A stretch of DNA of 64,000 nucleotides from a virus: IMG/VR virus record IMGVR_UViG_3300001041_000009, positions 54,480-118,479 of that record, one strand, 5' to 3'. The notes below the pieces were generated by a model. That model searched no databases, was not told the DNA's origin, and saw only the letters and a list, made by a program, of their open reading frames with translations. Position 1 is the stretch's first letter. The number at the start of each line of letters is the position of its first letter. The position numbers and the translations under genes were made by a program. Shown piece by piece: positions 34,127 through 42,264 of the stretch.

Positions 34127-34825
34127 TTATTTAAAATCACTTTTTACAATATCAATTGGCATGAATGTAGCAAATTTAAATATTCTCTCTTTTATAGCGT
34201 CATCTAAATTCATTCGAAGATTTAACTTATTATCAATATACGTAAAATTGTATCCATAGTTAGCAACTAGAATATTAGTATAAGCTATCTTATCAGTAGC
34301 CAATAAAGCTGATACATCCATAATATCAGCAAGTATATATGAGGTAATACCATCGATAGTATTAATAACATTAATTAAGTTGCCCGTGACATAATTAACT
34401 TTGTCCATATCGTTATAGTTCATCTGAATGTCTAAGTGGATTTTCTTATCATATTCTTGACTATGAATATATATCTTCTTAGTAAATTTTTGATGTAGAA
34501 TAAAGCTCAATGATTTACCTATAGTCAATAATTCAGATTCAATAAACATATCATAATATTTATCACTAATTTCTTTCATAGCCGTATTACAATCAAATTC
34601 CTTTTTTGCAAGTGTATGAAATATATTTTTATGTTGACGTTTAAGACAAAATAAATCAAGTTGTTTCTTATTCAAATTCTCTATCTGGGATAAATCTAAG
34701 AAATCATTATAATATGATTTATACTTTTGTAATATTTGATTAAGAATAAATGGATTGCGACTCTTAATGACATCATCATATGTTATAAAGATAATTTCAT
34801 CTTTTGTTGTAAATTCATTTGACAA
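34127..34825 (-). CDS. Hypothetical protein downstream of chaperonin promoter region
   Basis: 232 residues, SD AGGAGGT. Mostly helical N-terminal half (NPFILNQILQKYKSYYNDF, LNKKQLDLFCLKRQHKN), then a beta part (KIYIHSQEYDKKIHLDIQ). No recognised motif. Separated from the gene upstream by a terminator and a TnpB-element remnant. Confidence 0.5.
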   Translation of the reverse strand: MSNEFTTKDEIIFITYDDVIKSRNPFILNQILQKYKSYYNDFLDLSQIENLNKKQLDLFCLKRQHKNIFHTLAKKEFDCNTAMKEISDKYYDMFIESELLTIGKSLSFILHQKFTKKIYIHSQEYDKKIHLDIQMNYNDMDKVNYVTGNLINVINTIDGITSYILADIMDVSALLATDKIAYTNILVANYGYNFTYIDNKLNLRMNLDDAIKERIFKFATFMPIDIVKSDFK

Positions 34826-34853
34826 ATAATAACCTCCTTAGTAACAGTAAAAA

Positions 34854-34887
34854 AATAATGGGCTATATTATTTTATAGCCCATTATT
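34854..34887 (-). terminator. Rho-independent terminator
   Basis: The stem AATAATGGGCTATA / TATAGCCCATTATT is followed by T7 on the minus strand. Confidence 0.85.
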
Positions 34888-34950
34888 AATTTTATCTAGA
34901 TGAATTTACTCTTCTTCTTATATCATCGGCGGATATTTTAATTCTATCGT

Positions 34951-35115
34951 CCTGTCGTGTTAGTAGTATTAGTTAGATACCATAATAACTTAACCGTTTA
35001 AGGTTCTTTAAACCGTCCGACCAACGGCGAAAATCTTTATTTACGTTAGTCGATAAAGATTTTTTACAACTTATAAATATTATTAACAGGCTTGGTTATC
35101 GCCACTATTTATAAG
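34951..35115 (-). mobile_element. Solo right end of a TnpB/IStron element
   Basis: The minus strand preserves the last ~35 codons of a tnpB (degenerate RuvC-III region GGCGATAACCAAGCC) and the conserved right end through CTAACACGACAGG, closely matching 26270-26420. Everything upstream is deleted. The flanking minus-strand bases (ACGATAGAATTAAAATATCC) would be the guide if the omega RNA is still made. The insertion seems to break the 3' end of an older gene (ISADDIRRRVNSSR stop at 34892-34948). Confidence 0.75.
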
Positions 35116-35135
35116 TCTCGTATTAACACATAATT

Positions 35136-35276
35136 TTACTCAGAATCAGAATATTTTGTGCCGAAAAATGGAATACCTTCCTTCTCGGCTTTTAATCTAC
35201 CAATTTCATTTTGAGCATCTAATAATTGTAACCTAAGATTTTTTTCACGTTTAGATTCAAAACCAAGAAATCCCAT
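35136..35276 (-). CDS. 46-residue coiled-coil peptide
   Basis: ATG 35276, 1 nt after the stop of the SSB-like gene, reads MGFLGFESKREKNLRLQLLD and on through AQNEIGRLKAEKEGIPFFG to TAA at 35136. A heptad-like helix is visible. Tight spacing indicates translational coupling. Length and composition support a real small gene. Confidence 0.55.
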   Translation of the reverse strand: MGFLGFESKREKNLRLQLLDAQNEIGRLKAEKEGIPFFGTKYSDSE

Positions 35277-35277
35277 T

Positions 35278-36090
35278 CTAGTTTAGAAACTTCTCAATAT
35301 CATCAATATTACTCAGATTTTCAACATTAGTCTGAGGTTCAGTTCGAGATGAATTCTCCTGTCTTCCACCATTAGAGAAAATATCTCCACGACCATATGA
35401 ATTCTTTTGTGGGCCGGTAATGGTTATACCAAGTTTACCAGCAATTTCACCGATGTCACTGTTTAATTTGTCTTTAAAGTATTTGTCTACACAACGTGAT
35501 GCGTGGACTGTTGAGTTTCCGAGTCCGATAATGGATGTCTTTAAGACATTAAGGAATACCATTAGCTCGGCATTGAGACTAGGTCCCATTTCAAATGCGC
35601 CGGTAGTTTCATCGTAGTTGTCAATGCTTATGTCTGAGTTAAATGAATAATACATACTCATAGAAGGTAGTTTGGTTTTAGGATCAAGAGACTTATGAAT
35701 TGCAATATATGGCGCAATTGATCCTATTAATTTTTTACCGGTTGAAACGATCAACAATGAATCACTTCCAACTGGAATACCAACGGAATGAGCCTCATCT
35801 TTTTCAATAGCCGGAAGAATTTCTTTTTCGATTTTTGTAGCAAGAATAAAAGCTTTTTCAGGAGTCAACGCGGTAGATACTACCTTCTCATAATCAAATT
35901 TTCTTGTTTCAGTTTGCTTGCTCAATTCTAGGGCAGGATGCATCCTCAATGAGATTAGACCATTCCAATACCCGATTAAGAATGCGGCTCCACCATCGTA
36001 TCCATCTTTGTTAAAGAATGAAAGTCCTTTAGTGTTAACATTAGCAGCTTCACGTGAATTGTTCTGACCATTATTTGTATTAAACGCCAT
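35278..36090 (-). CDS. Putative single-stranded DNA-binding protein
   Basis: 270 residues with SD TAGGAGGT. A beta-rich body (FLIGYWNGLISLRMHP, SVGIPVGSDSLLIVSTGKK) is followed by a Gly/Ser/Asn-rich linker (SYGRGDIFSNGGRQENSSR) and a short acidic tip (IDDIEKFLN). That body-linker-acidic-tip plan is the hallmark of SSB proteins, though the OB-fold residues are diverged. Codon use is GC-enriched, as expected for an abundant protein. It lies in the minus-strand replication region. Confidence 0.6.
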   Translation of the reverse strand: MAFNTNNGQNNSREAANVNTKGLSFFNKDGYDGGAAFLIGYWNGLISLRMHPALELSKQTETRKFDYEKVVSTALTPEKAFILATKIEKEILPAIEKDEAHSVGIPVGSDSLLIVSTGKKLIGSIAPYIAIHKSLDPKTKLPSMSMYYSFNSDISIDNYDETTGAFEMGPSLNAELMVFLNVLKTSIIGLGNSTVHASRCVDKYFKDKLNSDIGEIAGKLGITITGPQKNSYGRGDIFSNGGRQENSSRTEPQTNVENLSNIDDIEKFLN

Positions 36091-36171
36091 TTGTTTTTAC
36101 CTCCTATTAATTAACTCATTATCTTAATATAAAGTTCGTGGTCTAATAAAATATAATACGAACTGATGGAA

Positions 36172-36477
36172 TTATTCTCTCATTCGTATATTTTCAGTTG
36201 TACCAAATTCAGATCTTCGATCAATAAAGGACGATTCCTTTAATATAGATACAACTATTTCTTTTGTTACAGGATGATAACCGGATATTGAGATCTTATT
36301 TAAAATATTATTACCTTCACATATATAGATTGATAAACAAGGACCATCCATAATTATAGCATACGGCCTATGTTTATTAATAAATTTATCAGCTATTATT
36401 TCAATATCTGTTGTTTCAAATATTTGCTCGTCGTACCTTTCCCATGCTCTATGTTGATTTACTAATAAATATCTCAC
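36172..36477 (-). CDS. Hypothetical protein
   Basis: 101 residues, SD AAAGGAG. Mixed alpha/beta (YAIIMDGPCLSIYICEGN). Family unknown. Downstream of a similar-sized gene, between radical SAM and SSB-like genes. Confidence 0.5.
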   Translation of the reverse strand: MRYLLVNQHRAWERYDEQIFETTDIEIIADKFINKHRPYAIIMDGPCLSIYICEGNNILNKISISGYHPVTKEIVVSILKESSFIDRRSEFGTTENIRMRE

Positions 36478-36499
36478 AATTTAACAACTCCTTTAAATT

Positions 36500-36682
36500 T
36501 TATAATTCTGCCATTGGACGTATATTTATATCATCTCTAATAATTTTATCTTTATCATCTAGAATAAACTCAAATGAGTAAAGCATATTATCAAAAGAAC
36601 TAACATATTTTTCAGCAAACCAATTAAGATTAGTTATTTCAAACCGATCAATACTTCCTTTTTCAGTAACGATAATTCTCAT
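36500..36682 (-). CDS. Small hypothetical protein coupled to the radical SAM gene
   Basis: 60 residues from ATG 36682, next to the radical SAM stop (TAATATG arrangement), so likely coupled. Sequence MRIIVTEKGSIDRFEITNLN and on, rich in strands. Family unknown; could be a partner or substrate of the radical SAM enzyme, which is speculation. Confidence 0.45.
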   Translation of the reverse strand: MRIIVTEKGSIDRFEITNLNWFAEKYVSSFDNMLYSFEFILDDKDKIIRDDINIRPMAEL

Positions 36683-36683
36683 A

Positions 36684-37697
36684 TTAATACACCACAGGCG
36701 GATAAAATTCACGATTATAGACTATATTACATCTATTACATTTGAGAACATGATTGGTTTTTATAGTTCCATCGAGTACCTCCAATACATCACCACATTG
36801 TTTACATGTACTAACTCGGAATACCTGATTAAATTCAGCCCTAGTTAATACACTACTGCTAATATGCGCCATTTCACTTTTGATTATATCAAAATCCCTC
36901 TTACTTTCCCAATCACGTGTTAAATGACCATTTGGATGTAATATTAGCTCATAAATAAACCAATCAAATGAATTAGATGGTTCTAGTAAACTAGTTTTCC
37001 ATATAACTTTCATACCATTTATAAGTTGGATTTTAACTCTAGATACTGTATCTGACTTAATATATATCGGTTTGGTATTATTGAATAGGTTCTCTTCTGT
37101 TGTTGGGTCGAGTGTCATTTCAGTTGTTTTAATCTTCTTAAAGCAGATAGATGATGCCCCATGAGATTTACCAAATTCTATATACTCAAGTATATCCCCA
37201 TGATCATTGAACTGATCTATAAGAACAGCAGTAAATGTTACATCAATTCCTAAACTATTTAATTTTGAGTTAGTTCTTATTAAAAGCTCACCCGCCGTAC
37301 TATACCTTCTATTCATTAAAAGTCCATTTGTTGTAGTATAACGTCTATTCATTATACGTTCATTGATAAAAGTATTAAAATGATGAATACTAATAGAGAC
37401 ATGATCTACTATATCTCCTAAATCATCAATAACGTCATACAAGTTAGATCCATTTGTTAATAAAGTTACATCTTTGAATTTAGATTTATATTTCTTTATG
37501 AGTTGCAGTAAGTCTTTTAAATACGGACTTAAAGTCGGTTCACCACCAGTTAGTTTTAAACTTAGATGACCATCAGGTAACTCACTTATTATGGATTCAA
37601 CTTTAGTAATATAATTGTCACAGGCCTCAGTTTGTTTCCAGAAACAAAAACCACATTTTGCATCACAATCCCCAGGCACAATAATCGAAAAATCCAT
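36684..37697 (-). CDS. Radical SAM protein with C-terminal zinc ribbon
   Basis: 337 residues. The 4Fe-4S motif C-x3-C-x2-C is at 11-18 (CDAKCGFC), the SAM-binding GGE motif at 51-53 (LTGGEPTLSP), and a TLLTNGS strand follows. An internal tandem repeat, MNRRY-T/S-T..LL, occurs twice at about 116-137. The C-terminus has CKQC and CNRC pairs, a zinc ribbon or auxiliary cluster. The chemistry should be 5'-deoxyadenosyl radical formation on an unknown substrate. A MoaA/QueE-like base or peptide modification is possible. Not part of an evident biosynthetic operon. Confidence 0.85.
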   Translation of the reverse strand: MDFSIIVPGDCDAKCGFCFWKQTEACDNYITKVESIISELPDGHLSLKLTGGEPTLSPYLKDLLQLIKKYKSKFKDVTLLTNGSNLYDVIDDLGDIVDHVSISIHHFNTFINERIMNRRYTTTNGLLMNRRYSTAGELLIRTNSKLNSLGIDVTFTAVLIDQFNDHGDILEYIEFGKSHGASSICFKKIKTTEMTLDPTTEENLFNNTKPIYIKSDTVSRVKIQLINGMKVIWKTSLLEPSNSFDWFIYELILHPNGHLTRDWESKRDFDIIKSEMAHISSSVLTRAEFNQVFRVSTCKQCGDVLEVLDGTIKTNHVLKCNRCNIVYNREFYPPVVY

Positions 37698-37780
37698 TGT
37701 TCTTTTCCTCCTCTAAATTTTAAGAATATTACTAAAGTTTTTTCAATTCTAGATTTATTATATTAGTTACACGATAAGCT

Positions 37781-38485
37781 TTAATCATGTTCATGGATTA
37801 TAACATCCGATGGGAGATTAATTTTAATAAGATACCTATCTTTGAAATATCCGGGTGGTTTCAAAAGCATAGTACTTGGGAATCCTTTACGTAAGCGCCC
37901 ACTAAAAGTTCCCTTATTTATACCATATTGCTTCGCCCACATACCCATAGTTTTCGTTACTCCATTAATCGTTATGTGCACATTACTTCTAGTATTATTA
38001 TTTTGCTCGGACGAAGTTGACCAACGACAATTAGATGGCTCGTAGTTACCATCATTATTGATTCGATCGATTGATAAATTAGATTGATAACCGCTTCTCA
38101 TAGCCCATTCAATAAACGTTTTTAATCCAGTCTTTTCATCTAACCATTCATCACAAATTTTAATTCCTCTACCACCATAATTTTTATATGATATGGTTGA
38201 AGTCTTTAAACAACGACTCTTCATACCATATAATATACCATATAATCTATTGTAGCTAAAACCATGCTTAGTGTTACTTTTTAAAATACTAACTTTTCGC
38301 ACACATCCACAATTGGTAGATATTCCTCGAACTAAACTATTAGAGCTAACATATCTTCGAGTTTTATCAGAACAACTACATTCACATAAAAATGAAGTTC
38401 TCTTTAAATAGTTTATTAACATTGGAGAATCAACTATTGTCCATAATCCAAATTTTTCTCCAGGTTTAATATCCAAACGCCTCAT
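37781..38485 (-). CDS. Free-standing HNH homing endonuclease
   Basis: 234 residues. N-terminal Cys-containing region (FGLWTIVDSP, CECSCSDK, GCVRK), then the HNH core: YKNYGGRGIKICDEW, LSIDRINNDGNYEPSNCRWS and the EQNNNTRSN tail, as in phage HNH/AP2-type endonucleases. A C-terminal helix-turn-helix (MGMWAKQYGINKGTFSGRL) should contact DNA. It sits between the DNA polymerase and the radical SAM gene and is probably a selfish insertion. Confidence 0.88.
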   Translation of the reverse strand: MRRLDIKPGEKFGLWTIVDSPMLINYLKRTSFLCECSCSDKTRRYVSSNSLVRGISTNCGCVRKVSILKSNTKHGFSYNRLYGILYGMKSRCLKTSTISYKNYGGRGIKICDEWLDEKTGLKTFIEWAMRSGYQSNLSIDRINNDGNYEPSNCRWSTSSEQNNNTRSNVHITINGVTKTMGMWAKQYGINKGTFSGRLRKGFPSTMLLKPPGYFKDRYLIKINLPSDVIIHEHD

Positions 38486-38497
38486 TTATATACACCC

Positions 38498-40432
38498 CTA
38501 AATCTTTAAAATATTAGAAAAATACTCATATCTGGATGTCTTAATAGTTTCTAATTGAAGAGACTCAAGAATACTGGTAAATCTTGACAGATTATCATTC
38601 ACAATAGTATCGACATCAATAAACACCCTCAACCAATCTGGAATATTTGGAAATGAACGTGGGATAGCAAATGCCTGTACACCTTTTTCTGAAATAGCTT
38701 TTTCCGGATTATTAAATACCCTTTCTAAGAAAATATTATAATAATCTTCATTCACCCCTTTTAGTTTTTCTAATTCAGACAGTGTGCCAAGTTTTACTTT
38801 AACAATGTCTAATTTCTCAGGTAACTGAATCTCCATATCCGGGTAAATGTAATTAAATGCTATAACCGCCCTAAAACCCGTTTCCCTGAATGGGAATTTA
38901 TATGCAGAAAACGATTTAACGGACTTTGGCAATAGAAAGTCTTTCTCACCATTAATAAGAGATGTTCTTACAATATCCTCGAATCTTTCCAACTCTCTTA
39001 ATATTTCAGATATATTGATATCTGGACTATCTATCATTTTAGTTTTAACCAAATTAGTAAAAAATACTTTAGTGGCTTCCCTTGTAGTAGACTTCATAAA
39101 GTCATGTCCTGAAATAGCAGTACGTGGTGGAAATATCTCAACTCCTTCACGGAGTCGTATATTAGTTACGTAGCGCTTTTTTTTAGGTGCTAGGATAACT
39201 CGTATTTGGAAAAACTCATTTTTCATATTAATTTTAGGTCGGTATTTTTTAGGCACATGTGAATATTTACAATACCTAGCTAAAACTAAAGTTATCATTT
39301 CTGTCATAAAATAACACATTATATTGATAATAATAAATTTCATTTGATCGGGATCTTTATTAAATAATTTAGTATTATTCATAACAATATTACTCTGTAT
39401 TGCAATAAACCATGGATTTAAATGAATGAAATTTGAGTCGGTGTCTATAACTAGTACACTCTTACGAACATCGTTCTTCAATCTTTGAATTCTATCAAAA
39501 GCAAAATGGTTGTAAAAAACAAATTGCCCATAATAATCCCAGAGTTCTTTTAAATCAGATTTAATAATATCTGGTACTTTACTTGGATTTTTAAACTCAT
39601 CCACTTTTAACATAACTGAAGTTAACATATTATTTATCTTTCTTAGACTAGAAAATTCATATAAGTTATTCTTAAAATATATTCTATTAATATCTCTCTG
39701 ATTTAGGTTTAATATATAACAGAATAGTATATCCTCATATGAATCTTTATAATCCTGGAAATTTGATTTTAATCTCTTTATTAATAACTCTACTGATATA
39801 TTAGGTAGGAATCTATCATCTAAAACTTTCTTCTCATGAATAATATTCTCCATGAAATTCATGCAATCATCTAAGTCTATAAATGTTACATTATTAGTTA
39901 AGAACGCTTCATAGGCTAACTCTGTTGTAGATATTATAGATTGGCCAGTAGATGTTGTACTACTGGCCGTATAGAGGTTGAAGAAGTTTGATTTTCGGTT
40001 CCCGGAACAGCCATAGAAGGAATTTGCGTTGATTTTCTCAGTTCCCTGAAGCCTATCAAATGTGGCATACTCATATGATTTCCTGTCAAATTCTTTAAGT
40101 TTGTCCTTATATGATTTTCTTAAAGTTAGGAAATTATCCAACATTACTGCTGAGGGATTGAGTTCTTGATCCTGATTCTTAAAGAATACTCCAAATCCAG
40201 CAGCTATAGGTTTAGTTCTGTCATACCAATCAATTAAAGTAAGTAAATCAACGTCTATCTCCTTATGGTTATAGTTATTATGAATTTTTCCTTTTGGACT
40301 AACTGCTCTTTCCGAAGCAATGCTTTTAATGAATTTACTAAGTTCCTTCTCGTTTAAATCAGGGTACATGGTAGAGAATATAGATACATAATGATTTTTC
40401 CAATCAGTTAGAAATTTACCTTGTTTACTCAT
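38498..40432 (-). CDS. Family B DNA polymerase, C-terminal (palm/fingers/thumb) half
   Basis: 644 residues. Motif B KINANSFYGCSG at 133-144 (counterpart of KLxxNSxYGxxG) and motif C VIDTDS at 328-333 (YGDTDS type, catalytic Asp). The 3'-5' exonuclease domain and motif A (SLYPS with its Asp) are absent; the protein begins just after where motif A would be. The polymerase active site must therefore be completed by another polypeptide encoded elsewhere. It is the last gene of a coupled three-gene operon. Confidence 0.85.
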   Translation of the reverse strand: MSKQGKFLTDWKNHYVSIFSTMYPDLNEKELSKFIKSIASERAVSPKGKIHNNYNHKEIDVDLLTLIDWYDRTKPIAAGFGVFFKNQDQELNPSAVMLDNFLTLRKSYKDKLKEFDRKSYEYATFDRLQGTEKINANSFYGCSGNRKSNFFNLYTASSTTSTGQSIISTTELAYEAFLTNNVTFIDLDDCMNFMENIIHEKKVLDDRFLPNISVELLIKRLKSNFQDYKDSYEDILFCYILNLNQRDINRIYFKNNLYEFSSLRKINNMLTSVMLKVDEFKNPSKVPDIIKSDLKELWDYYGQFVFYNHFAFDRIQRLKNDVRKSVLVIDTDSNFIHLNPWFIAIQSNIVMNNTKLFNKDPDQMKFIIINIMCYFMTEMITLVLARYCKYSHVPKKYRPKINMKNEFFQIRVILAPKKKRYVTNIRLREGVEIFPPRTAISGHDFMKSTTREATKVFFTNLVKTKMIDSPDINISEILRELERFEDIVRTSLINGEKDFLLPKSVKSFSAYKFPFRETGFRAVIAFNYIYPDMEIQLPEKLDIVKVKLGTLSELEKLKGVNEDYYNIFLERVFNNPEKAISEKGVQAFAIPRSFPNIPDWLRVFIDVDTIVNDNLSRFTSILESLQLETIKTSRYEYFSNILKI

Positions 40433-40824
40433 TTAACATTACCTACTTTAATAAAGATATAATATCTATTAGGTTCAATATGTTTTAATTTAGGTAAATC
40501 TGGTTCATCAAGCATTGTACAGATATGTAGAGTATATAATTCTTCTGCTGATAAACTACCCCAGTCCCATTCAACATTACCATAGTTCATTCGTATAAGA
40601 CGATAATCACATAGAGCAAGATGTTCTTCCAAATACTCATCCAAAACTATATCCTGATCATCATAATTATCATCAGATTCAATATATAACAATACATTTC
40701 CACTGGGTAATAAATAAAGATTATCATAACTTTTAAGCAAATTAAACTCATCACTAACAGCATCGTTTGATAATTCTAGTAATATCTTTTCGTAAGCTTC
40801 ACCTGTTAATAATAAAACAATCAT
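40429..40824 (-). CDS. Hypothetical protein, paralogue of the upstream gene
   Basis: 131 residues from ATG 40824, 2 nt after the upstream stop; it overlaps the polymerase start by 4 nt. Shares with its neighbour the layout VLLL...GEAY, a GNVLLYIES strand and a C-terminal RYYIFIKV. Soluble and acidic. Function unknown; coupling suggests a link to the polymerase. Confidence 0.55.
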   Translation of the reverse strand: MIVLLLTGEAYEKILLELSNDAVSDEFNLLKSYDNLYLLPSGNVLLYIESDDNYDDQDIVLDEYLEEHLALCDYRLIRMNYGNVEWDWGSLSAEELYTLHICTMLDEPDLPKLKHIEPNRYYIFIKVGNVK

Positions 40825-40825
40825 A

Positions 40826-41233
40826 TCATTCACCATCATTTATATTAATAAAGATATAATATTTAGTTGGATCAAGTTTTATTGCTTCGGATTTTAAATC
40901 AGGCATGACTAAGTGGGTGTATGCATATAACTCATGACCATCATTATCACCCATCTCATTAACCCCACCATAACCATCAACTTCAACGAAACGATATTCT
41001 TCATCATCAAGAGTTGCTAATAACTGCATCATATTACCGACGTCTTGAATATGAGAATACCATTTACTATCTTCAAAGAATAAAATAATATGTCCGGTTT
41101 TTAAATAATATACATTACCATTACTTTTCAATAGATTATTTTCATCTGAAATAGAGTTATCTTTCATCCATTTTACACCTTTTAAATAAGCGGAACTATT
41201 TAATAATATAACTACTGTACTTCTTTCTGACAT
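40826..41233 (-). CDS. Hypothetical protein, first gene of the DNA polymerase operon
   Basis: 135 residues from ATG 41233 (TGAGGATG upstream). Paralogous to the next gene: TVVILLNSSAYLK, GHIILFFED, KYYIFINI. No known family. An early-type promoter motif on the minus strand precedes it. Confidence 0.55.
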   Translation of the reverse strand: MSERSTVVILLNSSAYLKGVKWMKDNSISDENNLLKSNGNVYYLKTGHIILFFEDSKWYSHIQDVGNMMQLLATLDDEEYRFVEVDGYGGVNEMGDNDGHELYAYTHLVMPDLKSEAIKLDPTKYYIFININDGE

Positions 41234-41268
41234 ATAAATCATCCTCATTTCTTTATAATACTAAATTA

Positions 41269-41276
41269 ATAATATA
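41269..41276 (-). promoter_or_regulatory. Early-type promoter motif TATATTAT
   Basis: TATATTAT on the minus strand, 36 nt upstream of the DNA polymerase operon's first ATG. Confidence 0.45.
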
Positions 41277-41406
41277 TAAATTCATATTTATTAAAATGTT
41301 AATAAGACATTAATTTGTTATCTACTATAGAAATTAGTTTTCATATGGTGGTAAAAATATATTAATGAACAATTAAATAAAAAATGTTTATAGGAGTTGA
41401 AGAATA

Positions 41407-41880
41407 ATGATTTTTGGTAAAGACGCTGGACTGGAATCTGGCACTGAAGAAATTAGTACAGAATCTCAAGCCCTCATTATGGAGGCTGCTATGTTAGACG
41501 TTATGACTACTGATGAATTACATGCATTTTGTGAAAACCATACAGAAGTTCAAGCGGCATTACGGGATCAAGTCCTTCTCGAAAAAACCATTGTCCGTTT
41601 AGACAAAAAGGCTAAAATGAGTCGTGCGAAAAAGATGGCGATATTTGAAATCGCCAAAGCCCGTAAAGATGTTAAATTCAAAAAATTGATAACTATATGG
41701 AGAATTGAACGGGCCTTGGAAAATTTCCTTGACAAGAAATATGGGGCCCAGGCAGAGCGTATGGCTCGCCAAGCCGTTAGTAACGCCCAGCGAACAAAAT
41801 CCAATATTGTTAAGAGCGTTGCCGCTAAAGTTCACGGTGAACTAAATTCGTCCATTCCAGTCCGTGGATCACACAAATAA
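41407..41880 (+). CDS. Abundant-type basic helical protein
   Basis: 157 residues, SD AGGAGTTGA. The first 50 residues are acidic; residues 60-140 are a long Lys/Arg-rich helix (LDKKAKMSRAKKMAIFEIAK). Codons are GC-enriched like the capsid gene. No family recognised. A histone-like or internal virion protein is possible. Monocistronic with its own terminator. Confidence 0.6.
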   Translation: MIFGKDAGLESGTEEISTESQALIMEAAMLDVMTTDELHAFCENHTEVQAALRDQVLLEKTIVRLDKKAKMSRAKKMAIFEIAKARKDVKFKKLITIWRIERALENFLDKKYGAQAERMARQAVSNAQRTKSNIVKSVAAKVHGELNSSIPVRGSHK

Positions 41881-41885
41881 AACGA

Positions 41886-41930
41886 ATAATTAATACTCGA
41901 TAGATTAATCTATCGAGTATTAATTATTTT
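41886..41930 (+). terminator. Rho-independent terminator
   Basis: The stem AATTAATACTCGATAGATT with complement and T-rich end after the stop at 41880. Confidence 0.8.
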
Positions 41931-41977
41931 AAAATTAGAATTTTACTTAATATCATCTATGTCGTATAATGCGTCAA

Positions 41978-42250
41978 CTATACATCAACTGCGGTTGCTA
42001 ATTCGGGCAAAGTTTTAAGATATTCATATCCTTGCTTGATAAAATTAAGTGCTGTTTCATCAACAGAAGGAGCAAAGGCAAATGCTTGTTGATTAACCAG
42101 ACTTTTACCCTCGGCATACGCCTGCTGAGAAATATATGAGTCTAGCGAGAGCGCCAATAATTCTTTATTCCCGCTTACAGCGCTAATTCTTCGATAGGCA
42201 TTTTCAACAATAATTCCACTAGGTAATTCAACGTTATTAATTATAGCCAT
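41978..42250 (-). CDS. Small protein next to tail spike
   Basis: 90 residues from ATG 42250 (AGGGAGAG upstream; an in-frame GTG at 42259 lies too close to the SD). Ala-rich, mixed helices (SYISQQAYAEGKSLVNQQAF). GC content matches the spike's C-terminal part rather than the genome. Possibly a spike or fibre chaperone or accessory protein; family unknown. Confidence 0.55.
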   Translation of the reverse strand: MAIINNVELPSGIIVENAYRRISAVSGNKELLALSLDSYISQQAYAEGKSLVNQQAFAFAPSVDETALNFIKQGYEYLKTLPELATAVDV

Positions 42251-42264
42251 TTTTTTCACTCTCC

